Assembly: GCA_025667525.1 (NCBI GenBank)
Contig: CM046875.1
Location: forward strand, 204,968,271 to 205,032,270
Direction: 5' to 3'
Length of the DNA: 64,000 bases
DNA from: Glebionis coronaria
Lineage: Eukaryota > Streptophyta > Magnoliopsida > Asterales > Asteraceae
Below the pieces are notes generated by a model. That model did no database searches. It had not been told where the DNA came from and was given only the letters and a program-made list of their open reading frames with translations. This document shows positions 62,811 through 64,000 of this stretch, one piece after another (the stretch's first letter is position 1; each line of letters begins with the position of its first letter). The translations under genes and the position numbers were made by a program.

Positions 62811-64000
62811 AATTGGGTCGAGTCAGGCTCATGACTCGGTGAACAAAAACAAGCGCTTCTCGGGAGGCAACCCGTGTTCTACCCTTTACTGCTTTCATAA
62901 TAAGTGTAGGGGGAGCCCCGCATATGTTTGTTGTCTTGTTTCTTGTGTTGTGCAGGGATTAAAGCTTCAAAGATCCATCTTGATGACTTTTGACGAACCG
63001 TGATACCGTGTTCCCATCTTCCCGGTTCTATCCTAAACTCTTGTGATTCAATATTTCATATTCTATATGTTCACATTGAATTCACTTTAGTTGTCCTTTC
63101 CTTAGCAAGATTTAAACAAAGTGCACAATGTCCTAAGTGTAGGGGAGTTTACTCCCACATGCTTAAACATTGAGGACAATGTTTATCTCAAGTGTAGGGG
63201 GGACTTATATCGAAGTAAGTGGTCTTTTCCATGAATTTGCCCTCATTTCAACCGGAAAATTTGATTTTTCGACATTTTTCAAAAATTTTAATCTATTTTG
63301 GCCTAGTTGTATAGTCGTACTTTCCTTTATCATGTTTAGTTTCTTTCCGTTGCTAGAATAAATTTTCAATAAAGTGGTTTTAGATTTTTCTTAGTCGTGA
63401 ACATTTTGACTCAACCCGAGTTTACTTATCTAAGTTTACTCTAGCTAGTATCCTTAACGTGTTTAAGTCAAGTTTTGCTAGGCTTTTATATAGGGAGCTA
63501 TAAAACGCGAAAGTCTTAACTCTCACGGGTTAAGAACAAGAACTTTTCGCAAGTTCCTATAATTGATCCTAGAGAGTCGTTTATCAAGGGAACTATAGAA
63601 CGCGATTTCTAAACTTGAAAAAGTCTAAGAATTTTCAAGATCCTATAGGCGACTCGAAAACCCAAAACTTTGATTTAATAGGCTAAGCATCCACGAGTCT
63701 CATTCCTTGAGATTTTAAACTGTGGAGAACGAGAGATGATAGAGCCAATTATAAGTTCGGTATCCTTTCATGAATTTATGTGAGTTAATTATAAGCCTAT
63801 TCTCCCTCCGCTTGTTAATAAATTTATCTTCAATAAATAAGGTTGTACGATTTAAAAGGTTACTTAGCTTCTAGCCCCAGATCGTTTAAAAAGTTGCTCG
63901 GTAATGACGAGAGTTCATATCCAAGGCATAACTTATGAAGCGGGGCGTGAAGATTGGCGAGTCCGAAAAGGCCCTAACAAGGCATGAGGGCTACATTTTG
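62811..64000 (+). other. A1 3' non-coding region
   Basis: There is no env-like frame in the visible 1.2 kb. It contains GGGAGGCAACCCG (near 62861) and repeated GTGTAGGGGGA tracts (near 62906, 63140 and 63190), next to TTGAGGACAATGTTT, as commonly seen after pol in Athila-type elements. The true polypurine tract and 3' LTR lie to the right. Confidence 0.7.

Larger units (their letters stand above)
55330..64000 (+). mobile_element. A1: Athila-like Ty3/gypsy element, 3' end outside the window
   Basis: The start is tentative (TGTGATTTATG at 55330, before it AAACG); no 3' LTR is in view to confirm it. It has a tRNA-Asp-type primer site, gag with a CX2CX3HX4C knuckle, protease with DLGAS, RT with FMDD, RNase H and integrase. 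RT phrases such as NDATRKDHFPLPF and the FLDGFSGY block are typical of the Athila/Tat branch. Two frameshifts make this copy defective. Confidence 0.88.

Noticed and set aside
62811..64000. Search for an env-like gene after A1 pol, and after pol in C1 and C2
   Set aside because: No frame over about 100 codons, signal peptide or membrane segment is visible in these regions; for A1 the window ends before it can be excluded.

Overview
This is plant nuclear repeat DNA, and almost every base belongs to an LTR retrotransposon. I found no intact host gene, rRNA, tRNA gene or CRISPR array. From memory, not from a search, the protein sequences most resemble retroelements of the daisy family (Asteraceae, for example Tanacetum-like genomes). 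The plant assignment itself is firm: plant-type copia and gypsy pol genes, iMet and Asp tRNA primer sites, and TG...CA LTRs with 5-bp target duplications.

Layout, with element names used only here. G1 is a decayed Ty3/gypsy element that runs in from the left edge (1-2936). Its single 3' LTR (2937-43095) has been hit three times. (i) G2 is a minus-strand Tekay/Del-like gypsy (3062-26607, duplication GTTTA), and G2 itself carries the very young copia element C1 (14166-26462, duplication GTAGT). (ii) S1 is a 3.5-kb solo LTR (26729-30220, duplication ATATG). (iii) G3 is a relative of G1 (31657-42026, duplication GTTAT). To the right, an unidentified repeat-borne ORF (44000-54419) is split by a second copia element, C2 (44758-54072). 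Next come S2, a partial relative of S1 (54427-55329), and A1, an Athila-like gypsy that starts at about 55330 and leaves the window on the right.

How they work: each element encodes or once encoded Gag (particle), protease, reverse transcriptase/RNase H and integrase. None looks autonomous. C1 has LTRs with one difference in 323 bp, yet its gag-pol has stops and frameshifts. C2, G1 and G3 are clearly dead. G2 keeps a 1059-codon pol frame but has a broken gag. A1 has two frameshifts.

Most interesting signals. (1) In G2 gag, three short GT-AG intervals (80, 73 and 73 bp) interrupt the frame, and removing them restores a continuous gag with its zinc knuckle: predicted spliceosomal introns inside a retrotransposon gag. 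(2) C1 and C2 share a colinear non-coding region of 2.6-2.8 kb after pol, with repeated polypurine tracts and a set of small hairpins whose stems change on both sides between the two families (compensatory changes). This points to a conserved RNA structure. (3) The TATA boxes of C1, C2 and A1, from two superfamilies, are followed directly by an ACCCTC...GAGGGT hairpin, and all three transcript leaders hold arrays of a short ATTCCG/CGGAAT motif.
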